A DNA stretch of 16,306 nt, taken from assembly GCA_016928935.1 (NCBI GenBank), contig JAFGJU010000189.1, positions 1-16,306 on the forward strand. Direction: 5' to 3'. The first letter of the stretch is position 1; every line of letters begins with the position of its first letter. The DNA is from Candidatus Eiseniibacteriota bacterium. Lineage in GTDB: Bacteria > Eisenbacteria > RBG-16-71-46 > JAFGJU01. Under the pieces are notes generated by a model that was given only the letters and a program-made list of their open reading frames with translations, had not been told where the DNA came from and ran no database searches. Both the position numbers and the translations under genes were made by a program. Positions 1 to 6,521 of this stretch are shown piece by piece.

Positions 1-681
1 GCCTCGGGTTACGCCGAGGTGGTGAAGAGGAACGGCGCGCGCTGGGTGAACTTCTCCGGGGCGCGGACCGAGGCCGTGGGGATTAGCGGGCTCGAAGGGT
101 TCGAGCTTCCGTCCGACCTCCTGCACAGCGACGTCCTCGTGACGCTGCCCAAGCTCAAGACTCACGGGCTCACCTACTTCACCGGCGCGCTCAAAAACCA
201 GTGGGGCTGCATTCCCAGGCACGACAGGATACTGCTCCATAAGAAGCTGGACGAGCTCATCGTGGAGTTGAACGCGCTGTTGAAGCCTGCCCTGTGCCTG
301 ATGGACGGCGTGCTCTGCATGCAGGGGAGGGGGCCTGTCAACGGAACAGGAGTCAGACTCGACCTCCTGCTGGGCAGCTCGGACCCGGTGGCGCTGGACG
401 TCACGGCCATGAGGACGGCCGGCCTGGACCCGGAGAAGTGCAGGCACGCTGCGCTCGCGGCCCGGAGGGGACTGGGCAGCTTCCGCCAGGAGGACGTCGA
501 GCTCGTGGGCGAGGCGGTCCGGACAGCGAGGATCGAGCCCGCGAAGTTCGAGTGGACCGTGAGGCTCATGAACTACCTGACGAGATACCCGCTCTTCACC
601 AATCGCATCCTCCTCAACAAGAGGCTTTTCTCGATGGGGAGGGCGACCGTGTCGGTCCTTAGAAAATTCGGAGCCGCATGA
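1..681 (+). CDS. DUF362 domain-containing protein (5' truncated by window edge)
   Basis: The reading frame is open to base 1, so the true start lies outside the window; 226 C-terminal residues are visible. The segment around 139-240 (VLVTLPKLKTHGLTYFTGALKN, then WGCIP and R..LH) has the pattern typical of DUF362: a stretch ending in K.KTH, an LKN turn and a following G.(I/V)P...R. The family is often annotated as iron-sulfur or uncharacterised, and its biochemical role is not established. No CxxCxxC ferredoxin motif occurs in the visible part, so any Fe-S domain would have to be upstream. The stop overlaps the start of the next gene (ATGA at 678-681), which indicates translational coupling to the glycosyltransferase. 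By context it may serve the polysaccharide locus, but that is inference. Family assignment is fairly secure; function is unknown. Confidence 0.8.
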   Translation, partial: ASGYAEVVKRNGARWVNFSGARTEAVGISGLEGFELPSDLLHSDVLVTLPKLKTHGLTYFTGALKNQWGCIPRHDRILLHKKLDELIVELNALLKPALCLMDGVLCMQGRGPVNGTGVRLDLLLGSSDPVALDVTAMRTAGLDPEKCRHAALAARRGLGSFRQEDVELVGEAVRTARIEPAKFEWTVRLMNYLTRYPLFTNRILLNKRLFSMGRATVSVLRKFGAA

Positions 682-1865
682 GAATTCTGTTTCTGACGTC
701 CCGTCTGCCGTTTCCGCCCGACAGGGGAGACAGGCTGAGGGCGTTCAACATCATCAAGCACCTTTCCGCGAACGGGCACGAGATACACCTCGCCTCTTTC
801 GTCTCCGGCCCGAAGGAAAGGGAAATCGCGGGCTCGCTGCGGACCTACTGCAAGTCACTGACCCTCGTCGCCCGGTCCGCGCTTTCGTCCTGGCTCTCCT
901 GCGCCAGACGTGTCCCCGGGGGCACGCCTCTACAGGCGGCCTACTACGAGAGCCCCGGGATGGCCCGGGCCGTCCGCGACAAGCTCGCAGCGGGCGATTT
1001 CGACCTAGTGTACGTCCATCTTTTCAGGATGGCCCAGTACGTGCCGGCGCGCACTCGCTGCTACAAGCTGATAGACTTCACGGACGTCATCTCACGCGAG
1101 GTCGAGCGTTCGTTGCCTTACAGGCGCGGCCTCAACCGCCTGGTCTATTCGGCAGAGCTTCCGCGCATCAGAGCTTACGAGACGTCGCTGGCGGGAGCCT
1201 TCGACGAGTGCTGGGTGGTGTCCCAGGCCGAGGCCGACGCGCTCAGGGAGATGTCGGGGTCGGCCGACGTGCGGGTGATTCCCAACGGCGTGGACCTGGA
1301 GCGCTTCAAGCCGCTGGACGTCAGGCCCTCCAACATCGTGACCTTCGTCGGGCATCTGGGAGTGCCCCACAACGTGGACGCCGTCCTCCACTTCTACGAC
1401 GACATCTTCCGGGCGGTCCGGAGGGAGCGGCCCGACTGCAGATTCTGCGTCATAGGCCCCGCGCTGCACCCGTCGCTCAAGCGGCTGAAGAGAGACAGAC
1501 AGGTCATCGTGATGGGCTTCGTGGAGGACTTGAACGCGTCACTGAACCGTTCCTCGGTGTTCGTTGCGCCCCTCAGGTACTGCGCCGGGCTCCAGAACAA
1601 AGTGCTGGAGGCGATGGCGGCCGGCGTTCCGGTCGTGGCCACCCCGTGCGTGAACGAGGGGCTGGGCGCCAAGGACGACGAGGAGATCGCCCTGGCCTCC
1701 GAGCCGTGGGAGTTCGCGGCCCGCGTCGTCACGCTGATGGAGGATGCGCCCCTTCAGCGTTACATCTCGGCCAACGGCAGGAAATTCGTTGAGAAGAACT
1801 TCGCGTGGCGGCTGGCGACCGACAGAATAGCAGAGATAGCGGCTGAGCGGAGACGCGCCGGCTGA
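678..1865 (+). CDS. Glycosyltransferase, GT4-like, exosortase/PEP-CTERM-associated type
   Basis: This 395-residue cytoplasmic or membrane-associated enzyme should transfer a sugar from a nucleotide donor to a growing glycan. The N-terminus (MRILFLTSRLPFPPDRGDRLR) closely follows the pattern of the sugar transferases associated with PEP-CTERM/EpsH1 loci (TIGR03087-like): hydrophobic strand, PFPP, then GDRLR. The C-terminal GT-B half begins with FVGHLGVPHNVDA near residue 221 and holds the donor-site region GLQNKVLEAMAAGVPVVATP near residues 305-325, which is standard for GT4 enzymes. The length is normal for the group. The ATG overlaps the upstream stop by 4 nt and has a CGGAG ribosome site at 669-673. 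Donor and acceptor cannot be read from sequence. The adjacent asparagine-synthase-type amidotransferase fits the usual layout of exosortase-type polysaccharide loci. Confidence 0.9.
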   Translation: MRILFLTSRLPFPPDRGDRLRAFNIIKHLSANGHEIHLASFVSGPKEREIAGSLRTYCKSLTLVARSALSSWLSCARRVPGGTPLQAAYYESPGMARAVRDKLAAGDFDLVYVHLFRMAQYVPARTRCYKLIDFTDVISREVERSLPYRRGLNRLVYSAELPRIRAYETSLAGAFDECWVVSQAEADALREMSGSADVRVIPNGVDLERFKPLDVRPSNIVTFVGHLGVPHNVDAVLHFYDDIFRAVRRERPDCRFCVIGPALHPSLKRLKRDRQVIVMGFVEDLNASLNRSSVFVAPLRYCAGLQNKVLEAMAAGVPVVATPCVNEGLGAKDDEEIALASEPWEFAARVVTLMEDAPLQRYISANGRKFVEKNFAWRLATDRIAEIAAERRRAG

Positions 1866-1906
1866 GCGGAGCGGCTCCGCCCGACATGCCAGGGCGCGGG
1901 CCCGCG
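1866..1906. repeat. Two short GC-rich inverted repeats between genes
   Basis: In the 60-nt gap before asnB there is a 7-bp inverted repeat with a 1-nt centre (1866-1880, GCGGAGC/GCTCCGC) and a perfect 12-bp palindrome (1895-1906, CGCGGGCCCGCG). Neither is followed by a T-run, so a Rho-independent terminator is not supported. They may shape the message or may be chance in GC-rich DNA. Confidence 0.4.
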
Positions 1907-1925
1907 AGACATTCGGGAACAGGCC

Positions 1926-3794
1926 ATGTGCGGAATATGCGGCATAGTGGGAAGACACGCCGACCTCCCGGCGGCTCGGGGGATGCTGCGCAGCATGGTG
2001 GACTCGCTCAGGCACCGCGGGCCGGACGGCGAGGGCTTCCATTTTGACGACTCGGTGGCGCTGGGGCACGCGCGTCTCAGCATCATAGACGTCGAGCACG
2101 GCGGCCAGCCCATGTCCAACGAGGACGGAAGCCTGACAATAATCCTGAACGGCGAGGTGTTCAACTACGTCGAGCTCAGGCAGGCGCTGGAAGAGAAAGG
2201 CCACGAGTTCCGAACCAGGTCCGACACGGAGGTTGTCCTCCACAGCTATCAGGAATACGGAGAGGACTGCCTGGCGAGCTTCAACGGCATGTTCGCCTTC
2301 GCCGTGTGGGACAGGCGGCTGAAGAAGCTGTTCCTGGCCAGGGACCGCCTGGGCGTGAAGCCGCTCTACTACTTCGAGAAGGACGGGGGCCTCGTGTTCG
2401 CGTCCGAGACGAAGGCTCTGCTCAAGACGGCGTTGCTGACGCCCTCGCCCGAGGCAGCTTCGGTAGCGGAGTACATGGTCAGGTCGTACGTCACCGGAGA
2501 GGGCACCTTCCTCTCTGGAGTGAAAAAGCTCCTGCCAGGGCACGTCCTGACCTTCTGCGACGGCCGCTTGAGGACGCGCAAGTGGTGGGACATAGAGCCG
2601 GCCCGGAACGGCGACGCCGGCGAGAAGCACTACGTGGAGAAGCTGGCCTGGTTGGTCTCGGACTCGGTGAGGCTGCGCCTCAGGAGCGACGTGCCTGTGG
2701 GCGCCTACCTGAGCGGAGGCATGGACTCGAGCACCATCGTCTCGACCGCGTGCAGGGAGCTGGGCCGCGGGCTCAAGACCTTCTCGGGGGCCTTCGCCGA
2801 GGGGCCTCAGTACGACGAGAGAAGATACATCAAGCTTGTGACCGAGGCGTGCGGCACGGACCACCACGAGGTTGTGCCGACCGGAGAGGAGTTTTTCGAG
2901 AAGCTCCCGCTCCTGGTGTGGTACCTGGACGAGCCGGTGGTGGGCTCGGGAGTCTTCCCGCAGTACGCCGTCTCGCTCCTGGCCGCGGCGCACGTCAAGG
3001 TGGCGCTGGGCGGACAGGGTGGCGACGAGCTTTTCGCGGGATACCCCAGGTACTACAGGCCGTACTTCCGGGCCCGGCTCGCGGACTGCGCCCAGTTCAG
3101 GTTCGGCAGGGGCGCCCCGGGGAGCCTGCCCGCCGACTTTCTTCTGTTCGTGTTGAACCGCGGCAGGACCGACGTGCCGCTCTATCTGAAGAGGCTCTCG
3201 GCGCCCGGGCCCGCCCAAGTGCTCTCTCCGGAGCTCAGCCGTCTTGCGCGGCAGGTCCCGCCGCCGGCGGTCCCGCCCGGGCTGAATGCGTTCGAGAGAG
3301 TGCTTTACTCCGACCTGAAGGAGTACCTTCAGGGGCTGCTGCACGTGGAGGACAGGGCGAGCATGGCCGCGTCTCTGGAGTCCCGCGTGCCGCTGCTCGA
3401 CTACCGCGTGGTCGAGCTGGCCGCGTCCGTTCCGTACAAGTACAAGATGCGGAGGGGGCTGACCAAGTACCTGCTCAGACAGGTGGCGAAGGACAGGATA
3501 CCGGCGGAAATCCTGGCGCGAAAGGACAAGATGGGGTTCCCCACTCCGGTGGACGTGTGGTTTGCGGCCAGGGCGGAGGCCATCGCCGGGTTTTTCCGGT
3601 CGCGCGAAGTGAGAGAGAGGGGTGTCCTCGACAGCGAGGCCGCTGTTAGAATCGTCAGGGAACACGCGAAGGGCGCCGGGGACTTGAGCGCCCTCATCTG
3701 GAGAATGCTCAACGTGGAGCTCTGGCACTCGATCTTCGTGGAGGGGAAACGGCCGGAGGAAGTCCCACGTCTTGGGGGTCGGGCCACGGGGTAG
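1926..3794 (+). CDS. asnB: Asparagine synthase (glutamine-hydrolysing) / amidotransferase
   Basis: This 622-residue two-domain enzyme moves ammonia from glutamine to an ATP-activated carboxylate. The class-II glutaminase domain (about residues 1-215) starts with MCGICGIVG, so Cys2 becomes the N-terminal nucleophile after Met removal, and includes RHRGPDGEG, NGEVFN and RSDTEV. The synthetase domain carries the PP-loop SGGMDSS at residues 263-269 and GGQGGDELFAGYPRY further on. All catalytic motifs appear intact and the length is normal. The start is fixed by the need for Cys2; only a weak AGG precedes it. Because it follows a PEP-CTERM-type glycosyltransferase, it may amidate a glycan precursor (exosortase-associated amidotransferase type) rather than make free asparagine. 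That is inference: the sequence does not separate the two roles. Confidence 0.93.
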   Translation: MCGICGIVGRHADLPAARGMLRSMVDSLRHRGPDGEGFHFDDSVALGHARLSIIDVEHGGQPMSNEDGSLTIILNGEVFNYVELRQALEEKGHEFRTRSDTEVVLHSYQEYGEDCLASFNGMFAFAVWDRRLKKLFLARDRLGVKPLYYFEKDGGLVFASETKALLKTALLTPSPEAASVAEYMVRSYVTGEGTFLSGVKKLLPGHVLTFCDGRLRTRKWWDIEPARNGDAGEKHYVEKLAWLVSDSVRLRLRSDVPVGAYLSGGMDSSTIVSTACRELGRGLKTFSGAFAEGPQYDERRYIKLVTEACGTDHHEVVPTGEEFFEKLPLLVWYLDEPVVGSGVFPQYAVSLLAAAHVKVALGGQGGDELFAGYPRYYRPYFRARLADCAQFRFGRGAPGSLPADFLLFVLNRGRTDVPLYLKRLSAPGPAQVLSPELSRLARQVPPPAVPPGLNAFERVLYSDLKEYLQGLLHVEDRASMAASLESRVPLLDYRVVELAASVPYKYKMRRGLTKYLLRQVAKDRIPAEILARKDKMGFPTPVDVWFAARAEAIAGFFRSREVRERGVLDSEAAVRIVREHAKGAGDLSALIWRMLNVELWHSIFVEGKRPEEVPRLGGRATG

Positions 3795-3807
3795 GGTGAT
3801 GTGGAGC

Positions 3808-3840
3808 GGGGTGGCGTCGGGCAGGGTGGCGGGGGCGGGG
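3808..3840 (+). other. Predicted G-quadruplex motif downstream of asnB
   Basis: Five G-runs of three or more lie at 3808-3811, 3819-3821, 3824-3826, 3831-3835 and 3837-3840, with connecting loops of 7, 2, 4 and 1 nt. This meets the usual G3+N1-7 rule on the coding strand, starting 14 nt after the asnB stop. It could form in the nascent RNA or the displaced strand. Function is unknown. Confidence 0.55.
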
Positions 3841-3852
3841 CGCCGCTGAGCA

Positions 3853-3904
3853 GGCGTCGCGGGGCACGACGCCACTGGACCAGTGCCGCGGGGCAGTCTG
3901 CGGC
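3853..3904 (+). other. Cluster of three consecutive perfect hairpins in the asnB-oxidoreductase gap
   Basis: Three stems follow one another. The first pairs GGCGTCG (3853-3859) with CGACGCC (3867-3873) around a 7-nt loop. The second is CACTGG/CCAGTG (3873-3878 with 3880-3885) around one base. The third pairs GCCGC (3885-3889) with GCGGC (3900-3904). No T-run follows, so these are not classical intrinsic terminators. The remaining gap to 4016 is GC-rich with no convincing promoter; an AGGAGG-like ribosome site (GGAGG) sits just before the next ATG. Possible roles are a structured 3' end for asnB, a leader for the next gene, or a small RNA. I do not recognise a known riboswitch. Confidence 0.45.
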
Positions 3905-4016
3905 GGGGCGGGTGTAGTGTGACGGAGTGTCGCCAGCCGGGCCCCGCGTGCGCGCGTGAGCGCGGCCGGCGAGGAGATTCTCTAGCTCTGGCGCCGAATT
4001 CCGGACGGAGGTAAGA

Positions 4017-5024
4017 ATGGTCAGGATAGCAGTCGTGGGCGCGGGCTACTGGGGCCCCAACCTCATCAGGAACTTCCACAGCATGAAGTCGAGCTCCTTG
4101 CGCTTCGTTTGCGATCAGGACAGGGCCGCGTTGGAGAAGCTCAAGCCGGGGTTCCCGGAGGCGCAGTTCGTCACCGATTTCGGCGTGGTTTTGAGCTCGC
4201 CCGAAGTGGACGCCGTCGTGGTGGCCACGCAGCCCGCTTCGCACCTGGCCCTGGCGAAGGAGGCCCTGGAAAGAGGGAAGCACGTGTTCGTCGAGAAGCC
4301 GCTCACCCTCTCGGCCGAGGACGCGCAGGTGCTGGTGGACACGAGCGCCAGGACAAAGAAGGTGCTCATGGTGGGGCATCTCTTGCGCTACCACCCGGCG
4401 GTGAAGCTGCTCAAGGAGTACATAGACGCCGGAGAGCTGGGAGAGGTACTCTACGCGTACTCCACCCGCGTCAACCTGGGAAAGGTCAGGCAGGACGAGA
4501 ACGCCCTCTGGAACTTCGCTCCCCACGACCTGGCGGTCATCCTTCACTTGATCGGCGCGAAGCCGGTCTCGGTTTCCGCCGTGGGGCAGTGCTACGTCAA
4601 GCCGGGTGTCGAGGACGTCGTGTTTTTGACCATCCTGTTCGAGGGGAACCGCATGGCCCACGTTCACGTGAGCTGGCTCGACCCTCACAAGATCAGAAAG
4701 CTGACCGTAGTGGGCAGGAAGAAGATGGCCGTTTTCGACGACATGGAGGCTTCCGAGAAGATACGCGTGTACGACAAGGGAGTGGACTACTCGCCCGACT
4801 ACAAGTCCTACGCTGAGGCGGTGAGCCTGAGGGTGGGTGACATACTCATCCCTCGCGTCGACATGAAGGAACCCCTCAGGGTCGAGTGCGAGCACTTCGT
4901 AGAGTGCGTCGAGAAGGGTACAACTCCGCTCACCGACGGGCGGGACGGCCTGGCCGTCGTCAGGGTGCTGGAAGCCGCCCAGACGTCCCTTTCCCAGTCG
5001 GGCACTCTCGTGGCCGTACCCTGA
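4017..5024 (+). CDS. Gfo/Idh/MocA-family NAD(P)-dependent sugar oxidoreductase
   Basis: The protein has 335 residues, a normal length for the family. The N-terminal Rossmann fold begins at once with VVGAGYWGPN (GxGxxG at residues 8-13). The conserved EKP motif (FVEKPLTLSAEDA) is near residue 93, and the substrate domain carries NFAPHDLAVI, whose His-Asp pair matches the family active-site region. Members oxidise or reduce sugars or nucleotide sugars using NAD(P). Lying 9 nt upstream of a UDP-GlcNAc 2-epimerase, it may act as a UDP-HexNAc (uronate) dehydrogenase of the WbpB type, but substrate cannot be assigned. The ATG has a clear GGAGG ribosome site at about 4008-4012. Alternatives within the same superfamily (inositol dehydrogenase, biliverdin reductase) fit the context less well. 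Confidence 0.9.
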   Translation: MVRIAVVGAGYWGPNLIRNFHSMKSSSLRFVCDQDRAALEKLKPGFPEAQFVTDFGVVLSSPEVDAVVVATQPASHLALAKEALERGKHVFVEKPLTLSAEDAQVLVDTSARTKKVLMVGHLLRYHPAVKLLKEYIDAGELGEVLYAYSTRVNLGKVRQDENALWNFAPHDLAVILHLIGAKPVSVSAVGQCYVKPGVEDVVFLTILFEGNRMAHVHVSWLDPHKIRKLTVVGRKKMAVFDDMEASEKIRVYDKGVDYSPDYKSYAEAVSLRVGDILIPRVDMKEPLRVECEHFVECVEKGTTPLTDGRDGLAVVRVLEAAQTSLSQSGTLVAVP

Positions 5025-5033
5025 GGCGGGATC

Positions 5034-6122
5034 ATGAAGAGACCCAAGATAGTGAACGTGGTGGGCGCCCGGCCGCAGTTCATCAAGGCCTCGCCCGTGA
5101 CCAGGGCCGTCAGGGCGAAGTTCGACGGGGTCCTGGTGCACACGGGTCAGCACTACGACGCCGACATGTCGGACGTGTTCTTTGAAGAGATGGAGATACC
5201 GCGGCCCGACTTCTCCTTGGGCGTCGGCTCCAAGAGCCACGCGGCCCAGACCGGCGAGATAATGGAGAGGCTGGAGGAGGTCCTTCTCCGCGAGAAGCCG
5301 GCTCTGGTCATAGTCTACGGCGACACCAACTCGACCCTGGCCGGAGCGCTGACGGCCGCCAAGCTGAACGTGCCGCTGGCCCACGTGGAGGCCGGGCTCA
5401 GAAGCTTCGACATGAGCATGCCCGAAGAGGTGAACAGGGTCGTCACCGACCGAGTGTCCACCCTTCTGTTCGCGCCCACGCGCACGGCGGTGAAAAACCT
5501 GGGGACGGAGGGCATGAGGCAGGGAGTGCACCTGGTGGGTGACGTCATGGTGGACGCCCTGATGGACCACGCGGACAAGGCCGAACGTGCTTCCACTTTG
5601 ATGGACCAGCTGGGTCTCGTGCCCCGCCAGTTCGTGGTGGCGACCGTGCACAGGGCGGCCAACACCGACGACCCGGAGAATCTCTCCAGAATAGTCGACA
5701 TAATCTGCTCCTCTCCAGTCCAGGTGGTGTTTTCAATCCATCCCCGCACCAGGGAGGCGCTCAAGCTGAACGGCCTGGAAGTGTCCCTTTCCTTGGCGAG
5801 GCAGGTCCTGCTGGCGCCGCCCCTGGGTTACCTGGACATGCTTCAGCTCGAGAAGAATGCGCGCGCCGTCCTTACTGACTCGGGAGGAATGCAGAAAGAG
5901 GCCTACATACTCGGCACGCCCTGCATCACCCTGCGGAACGAGACCGAATGGGTGGAGACGGTGGAGGACGGTTGGAACCTTCTCGTGGGTACTGACGTAT
6001 CAAGGGCGCTTGACGCCCTCGGGCATTTCTGGCCTACCTCGGCCAGGACGAACAGGTTCGGGACGGGGGACGCCTCCGGCAGGATTGTGACCGTGCTGGA
6101 GGGTTTTCTCCGTGCGGGTTAG
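5034..6122 (+). CDS. wecB: UDP-N-acetylglucosamine 2-epimerase (non-hydrolysing)
   Basis: This 362-residue cytoplasmic enzyme interconverts UDP-GlcNAc and UDP-ManNAc to supply ManNAc-type precursors for surface glycans. Family motifs are seen in order: GARPQFIKASPV near residue 11, HTGQHYD near 37, GDTNST with Asp97, HVEAGLRS with Glu119, PEEVNR with Glu131, and the C-terminal TDSGGMQKEA and TEWVETVEDGWN. The acidic residues aligned with the E. coli catalytic set (Asp95, Glu117, Glu131) are present, as is the His (His206). One oddity is HRAAN at 206-210, where the family usually reads HRxEN, so a normally acidic residue is Ala. The 9-nt spacing from the oxidoreductase implies one operon. It ends in a TAG that falls within a GGGTTAGGGTTAGGG run. 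Confidence 0.95.
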   Translation: MKRPKIVNVVGARPQFIKASPVTRAVRAKFDGVLVHTGQHYDADMSDVFFEEMEIPRPDFSLGVGSKSHAAQTGEIMERLEEVLLREKPALVIVYGDTNSTLAGALTAAKLNVPLAHVEAGLRSFDMSMPEEVNRVVTDRVSTLLFAPTRTAVKNLGTEGMRQGVHLVGDVMVDALMDHADKAERASTLMDQLGLVPRQFVVATVHRAANTDDPENLSRIVDIICSSPVQVVFSIHPRTREALKLNGLEVSLSLARQVLLAPPLGYLDMLQLEKNARAVLTDSGGMQKEAYILGTPCITLRNETEWVETVEDGWNLLVGTDVSRALDALGHFWPTSARTNRFGTGDASGRIVTVLEGFLRAG

Positions 6123-6282
6123 GGTTAGGGAGGTCAGTGCGGACGCGGGAAGCCGGCTTACCCGCCGCCGGAGACGCCTGATGGAATGGGCTTCGGGGGG
6201 TGTGGGCCGGCGGTCCGGGCTCAGAGCCCTGGGGTCTTGGGGCAGCGCCGCCCTGGTCTTGGCACTGTAAGCGCTTCTGGCC

Positions 6283-6302
6283 GGGGAGGGGGGATGGGTG
6301 GG
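6283..6302 (+). other. Compact G-quadruplex motif
   Basis: Four G-runs at 6283-6286, 6288-6293, 6296-6298 and 6300-6302 are joined by loops of 1, 2 and 1 nt. Such short loops are typical of the most stable predicted quadruplexes. It lies about 77 nt upstream of the predicted -35 box, so it could affect promoter opening or transcription arriving from wecB. Function is unknown. Confidence 0.6.
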
Positions 6303-6378
6303 CCGTTTGGTGCCCCGGCACCGGGCTGCGACCGTCTAACAGTGCGAGTTGCAACGGACTAGGACAGTATAAAATACC

Positions 6379-6408
6379 TTGACAAGATACTGGCCTTAAC
6401 GTAGTTTG
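6379..6408 (+). promoter_or_regulatory. Candidate sigma-70-type promoter for the SDR gene
   Basis: A perfect TTGACA -35 box (6379-6384) is followed after 17 nt by TAGTTT(G) at 6402-6408, which keeps the first, second and last bases of the -10 consensus. It sits in the only AT-rich stretch of the gap, about 115 nt before the ATG. A similar pair (TTGACT, 18 nt, TAGTTTG) lies at 8660-8690, so TAGTTTG may be a -10 variant of this lineage. An alternative -10 (TATAAA at 6368-6373) has no good -35. Confidence 0.5.
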
Positions 6409-6414
6409 GTGCAA

Positions 6415-6479
6415 TCGCCAGGGGCGACTGAGTTCGGCAGTCCTCGGACGGCGGCTTTTACCCCCGTTGCTGGCTGTCC
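6415..6479 (+). promoter_or_regulatory. Structured 5' leader with clustered hairpins
   Basis: Starting about where transcription from the candidate promoter would begin, TCGCC (6415-6419) pairs with GGCGA (6423-6427). GACTG (6426-6430) pairs with CAGTC (6438-6442). GGACGGC (6446-6452) pairs with GCTGTCC (6473-6479) with one G-U. The first two stems share 6426-6427 and so compete at the margin. I do not recognise a known riboswitch class. It may be a regulatory leader of the downstream sugar-nucleotide gene. Confidence 0.35.
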
Positions 6480-6521
6480 TGCATGAAGACTGCTGTGCAA
6501 GTACATGGAGGTAGGCCTCAC

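Larger units (their letters stand above)
6123..6521. other. 399-nt intergenic region: G-rich half, then promoter and structured leader
   Basis: No convincing gene lies here. Bases 6188-6302 are strongly G-rich on the + strand and end in a compact G-quadruplex motif. Small inverted repeats are seen: GGGCTC/GAGCCC at 6217-6229 and GGTGCC/GGCACC at 6309-6322. An AT-rich island (TATAAAAT at 6368-6375) is followed by a sigma-70-like promoter at 6379-6408 and clustered hairpins to 6479. GGAGG at 6507-6511 is the ribosome site for the next gene. An ATG at 6483 is in frame with that gene, but has no ribosome site and would add a 13-residue tail before the Rossmann strand, so I did not use it. Confidence 0.6.

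Noticed and set aside
3866..3890. GCCACTG near hairpins, suggesting a cobalamin riboswitch.
   Set aside because: The other conserved cobalamin-riboswitch segments are missing, and the neighbouring genes are not B12-related. The match falls inside a simple inverted repeat.
1539..5651. A 4.1-kb stop-free reading frame on the - strand.
   Set aside because: It lies opposite the glycosyltransferase, asnB, oxidoreductase and wecB, which all share the same codon register. It stays open because these genes avoid TTA, CTA and TCA codons. The protein is low-complexity in His, Arg, Val and Leu and matches no family I know.
6116..6133. Telomere-like GGGTTAGGGTTAGGG at the end of wecB.
   Set aside because: It has only two and a half repeats and overlaps the wecB codons and TAG stop. 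With three full G-runs it also falls short of a normal quadruplex. Probably chance.
6311..6370. A tRNA-like stretch in the wecB-SDR gap.
   Set aside because: I could not fold a cloverleaf: no acceptor stem, no convincing T-loop and no anticodon arm.
6200..6382. A 60-codon + strand ORF and overlapping - strand ORF in the intergenic region.
   Set aside because: Composition is dominated by Gly, Trp, Pro and Arg from G-rich DNA. There is no ribosome site, family motif or conserved feature, and the ORF runs through the promoter.
6483..6521. An upstream ATG extending the SDR protein by 13 residues.
   Set aside because: It has no ribosome site, and SDR proteins of this type begin right at the Rossmann strand. 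ATG 6522 has a GGAGG with good spacing.
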